Of a stretch of DNA of 64,000 nucleotides, positions 8,925-19,563 are shown piece after piece. The translations under genes and the position numbers were made by a program. The notes under the pieces were generated by a model. That model saw only the letters and a program-made list of their open reading frames with translations, was not told where the DNA came from and did not search any database. How positions within the stretch are numbered: the stretch's first letter is position 1; each line of letters begins with the position of its first letter. The stretch comes from Planctomycetota bacterium (GTDB lineage Bacteria; Planctomycetota; B15-G4; SIAN01): assembly GCA_028289345.1 (NCBI GenBank), contig JANQQL010000025.1:186001-250000 (forward strand), read 5' to 3'.

Positions 8925-8927
8925 TGA

Positions 8928-11318
<2,391 letters not shown>

Positions 11319-11346
11319 GTTTTCCAACCCTCGAATGTTTGTCACG

Positions 11347-11383
11347 CGGCCGTCCGGCTCATGGAGTCGGACGGCCGTTTCTT
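11347..11383 (+). terminator. Rho-independent terminator of katG
   Basis: CGGCCGTCCG (11347-11356) pairs perfectly with CGGACGGCCG (11368-11377) across an 11-base loop and is followed by TTTCTTT. It lies 28 bases after the katG stop. The rest of the spacer, up to the next start at 11724, holds no gene that I can support. Confidence 0.85.
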
Positions 11384-11723
11384 TGGACTCCCGTTCGAGT
11401 CGTCAACGGGTCGCTCATTCGCTTGCTCTGGACAAGAAGGAGCCGTTGCATGGTTCTCCGCACCGAAGCGACCGGGTCAATGCAGCCAGCCTGCGACCTT
11501 TCCTCACGGCGACCTCGGGAAGCCCGAGAGCTGGGAGTGGTAGGCGCTCGGTCTCGTTCGGTTCTTGTGGTAAGGGGCCTGGATTCGGCGGATCTCGTTC
11601 GCGGTGCCCGTTTGACCGCGGAACATTCGCGTCGCCTCGGTAGGGTGAGTCTCGAGGGCGAAGCTGTCAGTGCCGGTTTTCGCGGAGCTTTGTCATTCCA
11701 CGCAAGTTGAGAAAGGAGAGTTC

Positions 11724-13103
11724 GTGGCTCAACAGTTCGACGCGATTGTGATCGGAGCAGGGCAAGCCGGCCCCTCATTGACGGGGCGTTTGGCTGCCGC
11801 CGGGATGAAGGTGGCCATGATCGAGCGGAACCGGTTCGGCGGAACTTGCGTGAACACCGGCTGCATTCCCACGAAGACTTTGGTGGCCAGTGCTCGCGCC
11901 GCCTACCTCGCACGGCGGGCCGCCGACTTCGGAGTCGAGATCACGGGGGAAGTTCGTGTCGACATGAAAAAGGTCAAGGCGCGAAAGGACGAGGTGTCTG
12001 GCGCCTCGCGGGTCGGGGTCGAGCGCTGGTTGAAAGGAATGGACGGCGTCACGGTGTTTGAAGGCCATGCTCGTTTCGAGAGTTCTCGAGAAGTCTCGGT
12101 GGGAGAAGAACGGCTTCGCGCGGAAAAGATCTTCATCAACGTCGGCGCGCGGCCCCGTGTCCCACCCCTTCCCGGTGTCAAAGACGTGGACTTCTTTGTC
12201 AATTCGAGTCTGATGAACGTGGATTTTCTTCCCGAGCACCTGGTGATTGTCGGGGGAAGCTACATCGGCCTCGAGTTCGCGCAGATGTACCGGCGTTTTG
12301 GCAGCCGTGTCACGGTGATCGACCGAGGGCCACGACTGATCGGGCGCGAGGACGAAGACGTTTCCGCTGCGGTTCAGGAGATCTTGGCAGGAGAAGGAGT
12401 CGAGATTCGATTGGGTGCGGAATGTGTCAAGCTCGAGAAACGCGGAGAGCAGATCGCCGTCGGAGTTGACTGTTCCGACGACGCGAGTCCCGTGATCGGA
12501 TCCCATCTCTTGCTCGCGACGGGCAGGGTTCCCAATACCGACGATCTGGGACTCGAAGCGGCCGGCGTGGTGACGAACTCTCGCGGACTCATCTCGGTCG
12601 ACGATCAGCTGCGAACCAATGTGGAAGGAATCTGGGCCCTGGGGGAGTGCAACGGGCGCGGCGCATTCACCCACACGACCTACAACGATTTCGAGATCGT
12701 CGCTGCCAATCTCCTCGATGACGATCCGCGAAGGGTGACGGACCGAATCACCACCTACGGCTTGTTCATCGATCCGCCGCTGGGGCGAGCGGGGATGACC
12801 GAGGCCGAAGTACGGCAGTCGGGACGACCCGCCCTGGTGGCGAAGATGCCGATGAAACGCGTCGGGCGAGCCAAGGAGCGAAGTGAGACCCAGGGGTTCA
12901 TGAAGGTCCACGTGGATGCCGAGACGAAGCGGTTTCTGGGCGCGGTCATTCTTGGCATCGGTGGTGACGAAGTGGTGCACTCGATTCTCGACCTAATGTA
13001 CGCGGACGCTCCGTACACGGTCATGCAGCGTGCGGTGCATATCCACCCGACGGTCACGGAGCTCCTTCCAACACTGTTGGCGGGCCTGGAGCCGCTCGAG
13101 TAG
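11724..13103 (+). CDS. FAD-dependent pyridine nucleotide-disulfide reductase, RclA/MerA-like
   Basis: This 459-residue flavoprotein has the N-terminal FAD motif (IVIGAGQAGPSLTGRLAAAG), the redox disulfide in GGTCVNTGCIPTKT, a second Rossmann motif for NAD(P)H (VIVGGSYIGLEFAQMYRRFG), the ALGE FAD-contact segment, and a dimerisation domain ending in HIHPTVTELLPTLL. Overall layout and the GLFIDPPLGRAGMTEAEV segment resemble RclA and mercuric reductases rather than true dihydrolipoamide dehydrogenase. The GTG start at 11724 follows AAAGGAGAG. Position beyond katG suggests a part in oxidant or reactive-chlorine stress, but the terminator between them means separate transcription. Substrate (Cu(II), Hg(II), small disulfide) cannot be settled from sequence. 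Confidence 0.88.
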   Translation: MAQQFDAIVIGAGQAGPSLTGRLAAAGMKVAMIERNRFGGTCVNTGCIPTKTLVASARAAYLARRAADFGVEITGEVRVDMKKVKARKDEVSGASRVGVERWLKGMDGVTVFEGHARFESSREVSVGEERLRAEKIFINVGARPRVPPLPGVKDVDFFVNSSLMNVDFLPEHLVIVGGSYIGLEFAQMYRRFGSRVTVIDRGPRLIGREDEDVSAAVQEILAGEGVEIRLGAECVKLEKRGEQIAVGVDCSDDASPVIGSHLLLATGRVPNTDDLGLEAAGVVTNSRGLISVDDQLRTNVEGIWALGECNGRGAFTHTTYNDFEIVAANLLDDDPRRVTDRITTYGLFIDPPLGRAGMTEAEVRQSGRPALVAKMPMKRVGRAKERSETQGFMKVHVDAETKRFLGAVILGIGGDEVVHSILDLMYADAPYTVMQRAVHIHPTVTELLPTLLAGLEPLE

Positions 13104-13294
13104 AGGGGGGGGCCGTTGCTTGAACAACCGCGGGCCAGACCACTTCGTTTGGCGCGACGAGAGCGAAACGATTTCGGACTCCCGGATCGACGTCCGACGA
13201 CATTCACGGGGAACCCGTGCGAGGAATGTGACGCTTGGCGGCCGCCGAGCTCGGCGATACCTGGTATCGATCGTCGGGGACGAGTTGAGGTCCC

Positions 13295-13996
13295 TTACGG
13301 GCAGTCTTCCACCAGCTCGAATTTGTCGACCCAGAGGAACGCGGCGTAGGCAGCGAGGTCGCACTCTTTTTCGAGGGTCATGCCCTGCACTTCCAGGATC
13401 GCGCGGAGGGTGACGGATTCCCCTTCGACGAAGCCGGCCGCCGCCAGGTCGATGCACTCGGTGCGCAGGAACGGGATGTCCATCCCGAAGATGCCGCTGT
13501 CGCAAGGGATGGGGTCGGTGAATTCAAAGCAGGCGATGAGTTCTTGTTCGGCTCGTTTGCCGACACGCACGACCTCCACGCGGCCGCAGACCTCCAACCG
13601 CGCGCTTCCGCGGAGTTCGAGCTGCCATGCGTTCGCCCACTGGAATCGAAGATTGGTGGTTTCCAAACAAGGGACTCGTTGAGAGATCGAAGCGATGGCG
13701 GCGCCGGCGCTCGGCGAATCCTGGTTGTCGACGAACACCTCGGCGTAAAGCCGCGCCATGTTCGTGTCCCCACCGATCGGGACGAGTGCGTCATCGACGA
13801 TCACCGAAGAATCGACGAAGGCGCCCCCCTCCTTCTTGTTCCCGGCGAGAACCTTCCAGCCTTCCAGGGGATCTTCCTCGCCAAAGTCCCCGTTGACGAT
13901 GCCACCGGGATCCACGGCTCCCCACAGGGTGCTGAGCACCGTTAGAAAACAGGCCTTGGCAAAGAACGACAATCCACAGGGGGCGGGGAAGATCAT
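13295..13996 (-). CDS. Exported protein with jelly-roll/carbohydrate-binding-like fold
   Basis: The protein (233 residues) starts at ATG 13996, with AAGGAGAA seven bases upstream, and carries a signal peptide ending near GAVD. The mature part opens NGDFGEEDPLEGWKV, the pattern seen at the start of CBM4/9-like and related beta-sandwich domains, and has a Trp/Phe-rich core (RFQWANAWQLEL). Six mature cysteines suggest disulfides and an extracytoplasmic location. No catalytic motif is seen. It may bind carbohydrate or cell surface. It converges with the flavin reductase gene. Confidence 0.75.
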   Translation of the reverse strand: MIFPAPCGLSFFAKACFLTVLSTLWGAVDPGGIVNGDFGEEDPLEGWKVLAGNKKEGGAFVDSSVIVDDALVPIGGDTNMARLYAEVFVDNQDSPSAGAAIASISQRVPCLETTNLRFQWANAWQLELRGSARLEVCGRVEVVRVGKRAEQELIACFEFTDPIPCDSGIFGMDIPFLRTECIDLAAAGFVEGESVTLRAILEVQGMTLEKECDLAAYAAFLWVDKFELVEDCP

Positions 13997-14372
13997 GATC
14001 TGGTTCTCCTTGTTCGTTCGTCGCAATGGTGGCGTGCGCCGAGCAGCCTTGGGCAGGCGCGAGCTGGTCCCCCTTCGATCCTAGCAGGCCCTTGAATGTC
14101 TTGCGGGCGTGGGATGAGGTCCCTCGCTCCCGAGCGTGGCATCCAACCCTTCGAATCCAGCCGAGATCCAGGTGGCGTCGCCCGGTGGGAAGGACAGACC
14201 TCGCCGGGGTTGCCGCCGACATGCTTTGCAAGATCTGCAGATCCAATCCGCCAGAAAAACATGGGAACTCACGAAACCGGGTTTCCCGCCCCGCGTGTAC
14301 TCCGGTGCGGACGCTTGGCGAAGGAGGCTTTCGAGAGTCGGTCCATGCGGTTGCCAGCGACGAACCTGATCT
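13997..14372. other. Intergenic region with repeat fragment
   Basis: No gene is supported here. The region contains CTAGCAGGC near 14085, a word shared with the dispersed repeats at 2124 and 45239, and GACGCTTGGCG at 14310-14320, an 11-mer found in four intergenic places in the window. Confidence 0.5.
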
Positions 14373-15980
14373 TCAATCCGCGACATCTCGATAGAAGAAC
14401 GCGTAGGCTTCGGTGCAATGGAAGGGGGCCCAGGTTTCGCCGCGCGCTTCGTTGAGGTAGTCGTCCAGGGCGTAGTGGACGGTGACTTCGTCGCCAGGAA
14501 GAATCGTTCGGGAAACGGAAACGGTCCAGGGGGTCACCACATCTCCCGGAGCCCAACCAGCTCGGTCATACTTCCACGTGCCTCCCTGAGGCCGACACGG
14601 GTTCAAGTAGCAGTCTGTCTTCCAAAGCTGGTTCTGGTGACGCTGGGAACCGATCGTCAGGACTCGGCCGAGCGGCAAGAACTCCGCGGCATTTCCAGTA
14701 TTCGGCGACATGCCATGGCCGGTGACCACGGTGGAAACCTCGAGGGAAGCCGTGTGCGCGTCGAGGGGCAGCGAGCGAGGAACGTAGAAGTCACTGACCG
14801 GCTGCTCCGGGTTGCCAACCTCCGGGTTTCCGGACCATAGCTTTTCGATCCGGTAGACTCTTTGTTCCGACGGGCCTGGATAGAAATCGAACTGGACCGT
14901 GACCAGCCAACCCTCGGCGTAGGTCTCGCATCGCTGTTCGAGGCGACGGGTTCCTCGAAGCAGAGGCCGAAACCTGGTCACGTCTACCTTCCACTCATAT
15001 CCACGGGCATACGGGGTGATGTAGCGCAGGACTTCGAATCGCTCGTCGTTCTCATCGAAGATGTAAACGTGGGCCAAGCGATCCCAGGGATCGACGCCGG
15101 CAGGGGTTTCTTCCAGGCGCAGGGTGCAAACAATGCGCCCCACATGGTCGAGTTCTTCGGGGAACGGGACCGTGGCTACATTGGAGTGGCGGGTCGCGTC
15201 GTTCAGCTGGGCATCGATGGCGACCACCGAAACCGGTGGAGTCGGGGGCTCGATTTCCCCGGCACACAGATTTCGCACATCTTCGAGCTCGATTCGGCCT
15301 CGGCCTTCGGTGTTTCGCGCACCAAAGGCCATGCGACCGTAGTAGGGGAACATCTCCGCAATGAAACGCCGGTAGAAGATGGCCTCTTCGTCGATCCACA
15401 CGCTGACCTCGGCTCCTGCGACGACGTGTTCCCAACGGATCTTGACCGAGTGGGGGGCGCCGTCTCGGTATTCCTGGGGAGTTTGGCGCTTGGCAATCTC
15501 GATGCCGTTGAAGTGAAGGGAAAGCTCGTGCTGCGGGCGGTCGTAGACGTTGCCGGAACCCTGAAAGGGATCGTTGGTCGCCGGGTTGGAACAGTCGAAG
15601 CCGACTCCGAAGCAGTGCTCCTGGTTCGGCGCTTCCCACGCCTTCAAAGCGGGGGCGCCTCCTTCTTCACTGAAGGTTTCGACGTCTAGCCACAGGAACC
15701 CGAGGCCTTCCGTTCCTTCGGTGACGCGGAGCTCGAACGACACCTCCACGGTTTGTGTGGCATCCACATCCGTCGCCAGAAACCCCACCGAGGCCGAGAG
15801 ATTGCTTTCCTCGGGGAGGAGCAGCAGTCGGCTGTCGGGAAAGGAGGGTTGTTGGGGAAGGGGGGATTCGTCTCTCGTGGCCTCCCAGACGTAGTCCAAG
15901 GCGTCCGCCTCGAACCCGTAGTGAGCGGTTTCTTGAGCAAGGCTGGTGGCCCCGGTGATTGCTAGCCAGATCGCGAGCAT
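14373..15980 (-). CDS. Exported PNGase F-like peptide-N-glycosidase
   Basis: The protein has 535 residues from the ATG at 15980 (GGAAGGGAGA upstream) with a signal peptide MLAIWLAITGATSLA. The N-terminal part (about 20-250) is a concanavalin-like beta-sandwich (VSFELRVTEGTEGLGFLWLD). The C-terminal third holds the best clue: VSTVVTGHGMSPNTGNAAEF, then an LWKTDCYLNP segment and PQGGTWKYDRAGWAPGD. This matches the C-terminal domain of peptide-N4-(N-acetyl-beta-glucosaminyl)asparagine amidase F, which removes N-glycans from glycoproteins. It follows the LytTR two-component pair on the same strand. Activity is inferred from the domain only; the catalytic acids were not individually mapped. Confidence 0.72.
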   Translation of the reverse strand: MLAIWLAITGATSLAQETAHYGFEADALDYVWEATRDESPLPQQPSFPDSRLLLLPEESNLSASVGFLATDVDATQTVEVSFELRVTEGTEGLGFLWLDVETFSEEGGAPALKAWEAPNQEHCFGVGFDCSNPATNDPFQGSGNVYDRPQHELSLHFNGIEIAKRQTPQEYRDGAPHSVKIRWEHVVAGAEVSVWIDEEAIFYRRFIAEMFPYYGRMAFGARNTEGRGRIELEDVRNLCAGEIEPPTPPVSVVAIDAQLNDATRHSNVATVPFPEELDHVGRIVCTLRLEETPAGVDPWDRLAHVYIFDENDERFEVLRYITPYARGYEWKVDVTRFRPLLRGTRRLEQRCETYAEGWLVTVQFDFYPGPSEQRVYRIEKLWSGNPEVGNPEQPVSDFYVPRSLPLDAHTASLEVSTVVTGHGMSPNTGNAAEFLPLGRVLTIGSQRHQNQLWKTDCYLNPCRPQGGTWKYDRAGWAPGDVVTPWTVSVSRTILPGDEVTVHYALDDYLNEARGETWAPFHCTEAYAFFYRDVAD

Positions 15981-16387
15981 GAGAATCTCCCTTCCGATGG
16001 TGCCGTGGGTCTCGAAAGAGTCTACGCCACGATTTCCGGATCGGTGGGGCCGCCTCCGTCGGAAATCCGATCGCCAAAAATCAAAGGACGGCAGCACGAA
16101 CTCCAAGGATCAAGAAACTTCTTTCTCGACGATCGTTCGCAAAGGCCATTGCCATCGCCGCTGGTCCACCGTCCGGTGCAATCCTGCCTTCGAGTTCGTT
16201 GGGGAGAGCAAAGAGACCTGTCGCTCGGGACACCGAGCGCAATCGGCCGTTGGTCACGAAGGGCGCGACGAACCGTCGCCAACGGCTTGTCGCGAGGACT
16301 CGGAGGTGAACAGCAACCGTGGATCTCTGCAAGCGACCGATGGGGGCGAAGATCTATGGAGAAAACGAGAGGTGCCATCGCGCACAG
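15981..16387. other. Intergenic region, no gene seen
   Basis: The 407 bases between the response-regulator stop and the PNGase-like start hold no supported gene. An 8-base dyad (GATTTCCG about 16029, CGGAAATC about 16061) is the only structure noticed. The region is long enough for a promoter of the PNGase-like gene, possibly regulated by the adjacent LytTR regulator. Confidence 0.4.
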
Positions 16388-17152
16388 TCACGAGTGGTCT
16401 TGGAGGCGAGAGCGAATGGCGGCAAGGCGGGAGCGGCTGACCGTGACCCGGGAATCATCATCCATGACCACGAACGGAACACCTCCTTCGGTCTTGTCCA
16501 AGAATTTGATTCGTGATAGCGCCACGAGACAAGAACGGTGCACGCGCAGGAACGCGTGGGGTGCCAGCATCTGCTCCACCGAGGAAATGGAGGAGCGAGC
16601 GCGAATCGTCTCTGCGTCTGTGTGAATGACAACGTGCTTGTCCTGCGCTTCGATCCAGCGGATCTGCGATGCGGCCAGTCGGACGGTACGAGAGCCGCTC
16701 TGAACCACGAGAGTTTCCTGAGCCTTGTTCCCCGGGTCCATGGCCTGGCTCAGTAAGTCCACGAGTTCACGGCTTCGCACGGCCAGTTGGCGTTCTCGGA
16801 GGCGTTGCTTCGCCCGCTTCAAAGTCTTGGCGAAGCGCCGGTCATCGAACGGCTTCAGAAGGTAGTCGATGGCGTCGAACGAAAACGCTCGCATGGCGTG
16901 CTCCTCATGGGCGGTCACGAAAATGACGAGCGGGAGTCGACTCGGGTTCGACTCGTGAAGGACTCGAAAGCCGTCCATGTCCGGCATCTGCACATCGAGA
17001 AAAAGAAAATCGTAGTCGCTGGTCGCGATCTTTCCCACAGCGTGGCTTCCGTTCTCGCACTCATCGACCAGGGTGATCTCCGGGTCTTGCTGCAGGAACG
17101 TTCTCAGCACCCCTCGCGCCATGGGTTCGTCATCGACGATCAACGCTTTCAA
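16388..17152 (-). CDS. LytTR-family response regulator
   Basis: This 254-residue response regulator starts with TTG at 17152, which overlaps the sensor kinase stop (TTGA). The receiver domain has the acidic pair in ALIVDDEP and the phosphoacceptor Asp53 in FLFLDVQMPDMDG, then Lys in YLLKPFD. A basic helical linker is followed by a LytTR DNA-binding domain (about 150-250; VVQSGSRTVRLAASQIRWIE, FLRVHRSCLVALSRI). LytTR regulators act as direct transcription activators, often of envelope or secreted-protein genes. The target is unknown; the PNGase-like gene 400 bases downstream on the same strand is a candidate. Confidence 0.93.
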   Translation of the reverse strand: MKALIVDDEPMARGVLRTFLQQDPEITLVDECENGSHAVGKIATSDYDFLFLDVQMPDMDGFRVLHESNPSRLPLVIFVTAHEEHAMRAFSFDAIDYLLKPFDDRRFAKTLKRAKQRLRERQLAVRSRELVDLLSQAMDPGNKAQETLVVQSGSRTVRLAASQIRWIEAQDKHVVIHTDAETIRARSSISSVEQMLAPHAFLRVHRSCLVALSRIKFLDKTEGGVPFVVMDDDSRVTVSRSRLAAIRSRLQDHS

Positions 17153-18309
17153 TGGACGACCTCCGGTGCGCGCATCGGGGCGGCGGTCAGAAAGGGAGTT
17201 CGAATTTGGACGACGGTTCCTCGAGGAGCCCGGCTGGTGAGAGACACCGCCGCCTTGGGACCGTACAACGCCTCGAGTCGGGCGGCAGTGTTCTTCAATC
17301 CGATCCCGGTCGAGGGACGCCGTGTCGTGGTCGGAGTGATCTCGCCCGCTCCATTGTCGATGACCGTCAGTGTCAGTTCCTCGGAACTTCGCACGACCCG
17401 AACGTCGATGTGAACCGCTTCTGGATGAGGCTCCAGTCCATGGGTGACGGCGTTTTCCACGAGCGGAAGAAGGATCAGCGTGGGCAGGAGTGCCCGCGTG
17501 CAACCGTCGTCGGCCTCGATCGAGAATCGAAGTCGGGAGCCGAACCGTATCTGCTCGAGTTCGAGGTACTGGCGAACCAGGTCCAGCTCGTTTTCGACCG
17601 TCGTGGTTTGCTGGTTACTTTGAGTCAAACTCGATCGCAGCAGGGAAGAAAGAGACGCCAAGGCCCGATGGGCTCGGCGTTTGTCGTCGCCAAGAATCAA
17701 GCCGCCGATGGCATGCAGTGCGTTGAACAGAAAGTGCGGGCGGATTTGCGATTGCAGTGCTTCGAGGCGTGCTTCCGAGAGCTGGTTCTGAAGAGTCTCC
17801 TTCTGAAGGAGGAGCCGCTGCTTCGCGTGTTCGGAACGACGGCGCTCCAGTTCACTGCGCATCGCGGTGAGAGTCACCACCACAAACCCGTACATCCCCG
17901 CAGCCCGTGCCATCATCATGAGCCGAAAGTCCTCGAAAGAAAAATCTCCAGGCAGGGGAGGTGGCCCGACGAGGCGGCTCAAGACTGCGTGGGTGACTTG
18001 GGTCGAGATCACCGCGTATCCCACGCCAAGAACGACTTCCACGAGAACTCGAATGGGGGGGCGGTGTTTGACGAAGGGAAGAATGCGGTTGCGGACAATC
18101 AAGAACAGCGAGACGAGCGCTGTCCACAAAGACCAAGCCAGGAAATGTGCAAGCAGAGCGTGTTCGTTCTGCTGGCACCCGGAGGCCATGCGGATGTCCC
18201 GCGTGAGGAAGAACGTGGACAACGCGAGGAGGGTGATCAACCCGCCAAAAACGGAGATTCGCGCGATCCATGAGGTGCGCAGTCGTCGAAGAAGTCGGTG
18301 GGAATTCAT
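17149..18309 (-). CDS. LytS/YehU-type sensor histidine kinase
   Basis: This 386-residue membrane kinase has four hydrophobic segments in the first 150 residues (about 15-36, 55-72, 88-108, 133-150), a coiled-coil linker, then the His_kinase block with the phosphorylated His192 in QIRPHFLFNALHA. The ATPase part shows the N box LLPLVENAVTHGLEPH and G box DNGAGEI and STGIGLKNTAARLEALYG. The cognate regulator follows with a four-base overlap. There is no periplasmic sensor domain of any size, so the membrane segments themselves probably sense the signal. Confidence 0.93.
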   Translation of the reverse strand: MNSHRLLRRLRTSWIARISVFGGLITLLALSTFFLTRDIRMASGCQQNEHALLAHFLAWSLWTALVSLFLIVRNRILPFVKHRPPIRVLVEVVLGVGYAVISTQVTHAVLSRLVGPPPLPGDFSFEDFRLMMMARAAGMYGFVVVTLTAMRSELERRRSEHAKQRLLLQKETLQNQLSEARLEALQSQIRPHFLFNALHAIGGLILGDDKRRAHRALASLSSLLRSSLTQSNQQTTTVENELDLVRQYLELEQIRFGSRLRFSIEADDGCTRALLPTLILLPLVENAVTHGLEPHPEAVHIDVRVVRSSEELTLTVIDNGAGEITPTTTRRPSTGIGLKNTAARLEALYGPKAAVSLTSRAPRGTVVQIRTPFLTAAPMRAPEVVH

Positions 18310-18547
18310 GAAGACGGCGAGTCTCCAGCTTCACGCGCCGTAGGCATCGGGTTCTGTCAGTCGCTTTCAAGAAACGGATCGGAGACTACGCTGCCTTTGC
18401 GGTTTCAACTAGCGGAGATCCCGGGCAGGGATCCCAGCTCCGATCCTTCGCCTGTGTGGAAGGAAGGATGAGGCAGCGAGGCTCCGGTTCGCCGTTGGCG
18501 CGAACGTCGCCGCAGAGTTCTTGAACTGGTGTTCGCGCGGCGTGAAA

Positions 18548-18587
18548 TGCGGGAAAGAGGGCCCGCGCTGGGGTCAGCGCGAGCCCC
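18548..18587 (-). terminator. Rho-independent terminator downstream of small leftward gene
   Basis: Read leftward, the arm at 18586-18575 pairs with the arm at 18570-18559 (12 pairs with one mismatch) around a four-base loop and is followed by TCTTTCCC. It lies 12 bases beyond the stop of the gene at 18599-19090. Nothing else is seen up to the kinase start at 18309. Confidence 0.75.
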
Positions 18588-18598
18588 ATCGAACACAC

Positions 18599-19090
18599 TC
18601 AGATTTCGAAATCAACGTTGACTCCGGCACGAAACCGCTCCAGGAAAGATTGGATGAGGTCTTCCGCAGAATCGTCCTCTTGGAAAGCAGCGGCCGAGTG
18701 GAAACCACCGCCTCCTCCGAACATTCCCATCATCGAGTTCTTCTGACCCGCCGCCATGGCTTTCAACGGGGAGAAACCGGAGTCCTGCATGGCGTCTTTG
18801 ACTTGCTCGGGGTCGAAGCCGTGTTCCGTCAAGGTCGAGTGTATGGCTCCCTCGATGGTGGAGCGGAAATCACCGCTTCCGTCGTAACCCTGCAGGGCGC
18901 TTTTGACTGCGCCTTGCAGCTCGCCACGAATGTCCAGCAGGCTTTGCCCCTGGTCGTTCGTGAGATTCCTCATTTGAGTGGGTGGGCCTTCCGCTGAAAA
19001 CCCTGGGGGGAAACTGCCGGCCTCGCCCATGCCTCGATTCATCAGCATTTGGGCGATGGACTGCATTCCTCCCATTTCTTGAATGTTCAT
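18599..19090 (-). CDS. Small unknown protein with Gly/Met-rich tail
   Basis: I do not recognise this 163-residue protein. The start (MNIQEMGGMQSIAQMLMNRG, ATG 19090) follows GGAGGAA. A central helical part (about 50-105) is acidic and ends in a Gly-rich segment (MMGMFGGGGGFHSAAAF, about 125-141), followed by an acidic helix. There is no signal peptide or membrane segment, so it should be cytoplasmic. It is monocistronic, with its own terminator. A loop DGSGDF faintly resembles an EF-hand loop but is incomplete. Confidence 0.65.
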   Translation of the reverse strand: MNIQEMGGMQSIAQMLMNRGMGEAGSFPPGFSAEGPPTQMRNLTNDQGQSLLDIRGELQGAVKSALQGYDGSGDFRSTIEGAIHSTLTEHGFDPEQVKDAMQDSGFSPLKAMAAGQKNSMMGMFGGGGGFHSAAAFQEDDSAEDLIQSFLERFRAGVNVDFEI

Positions 19091-19563
19091 GGGATTCCTC
19101 CGAGTCGGTGATCCGAAGATGCCCCAGAGGCCTGAGGCGGGCGACGCTGTTCCGAGGCAGCGTTCTTGTTCGACTTGCAAGGAAGATTCCGTCACACGGC
19201 AAACACCGCCCGACGAAGCAAGGAACGGAAGGCGCTCAGCAGTTCACGGTCCTTCGAGAACGGTTCGCGTCGGTTCGCCGTAGACGTCGCGTCGCGGGAA
19301 TTCTGCAAGGTTGGAAAAGCGATGCGGGAGCTCTTTCGAGAGATCCCTCGTTCCGCAGAAAGGGATTCGTGCTCACTCCGCAAATGCTTCAGGGTTGGGG
19401 TCGATGGAAATCGGCCGGTGTCTGGGTCGAACAGGGAACGAGGGCTTTCTGAGCGGAAGGCGCGCTTTGTTCCCGCTCACCGGGTCGTCGAGCTATTGAC
19501 GGTGATTCTCCGGGATCCCATGGTTGAGCCCTGGGGTAATCACAAGCAGCGGGGAGGCACTTC
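19091..19563. other. Divergent intergenic region, no gene seen
   Basis: The 473 bases between the small leftward gene and the sulfatase contain open frames in several phases but none with a family signal or ribosome binding site. Both divergent promoters must lie here; none is obvious by eye. Confidence 0.4.

Noticed and set aside
14096..14175. T-arm-like word CTTCGAATCC suggesting a tRNA
   Set aside because: No acceptor stem, anticodon arm or other paired arms can be drawn around it.
16022..16378. A 118-codon leftward frame between the response regulator and PNGase-like genes
   Set aside because: No ribosome binding site, no signal or domain pattern, and Arg/Ser/Pro-rich content typical of non-coding GC-rich DNA.
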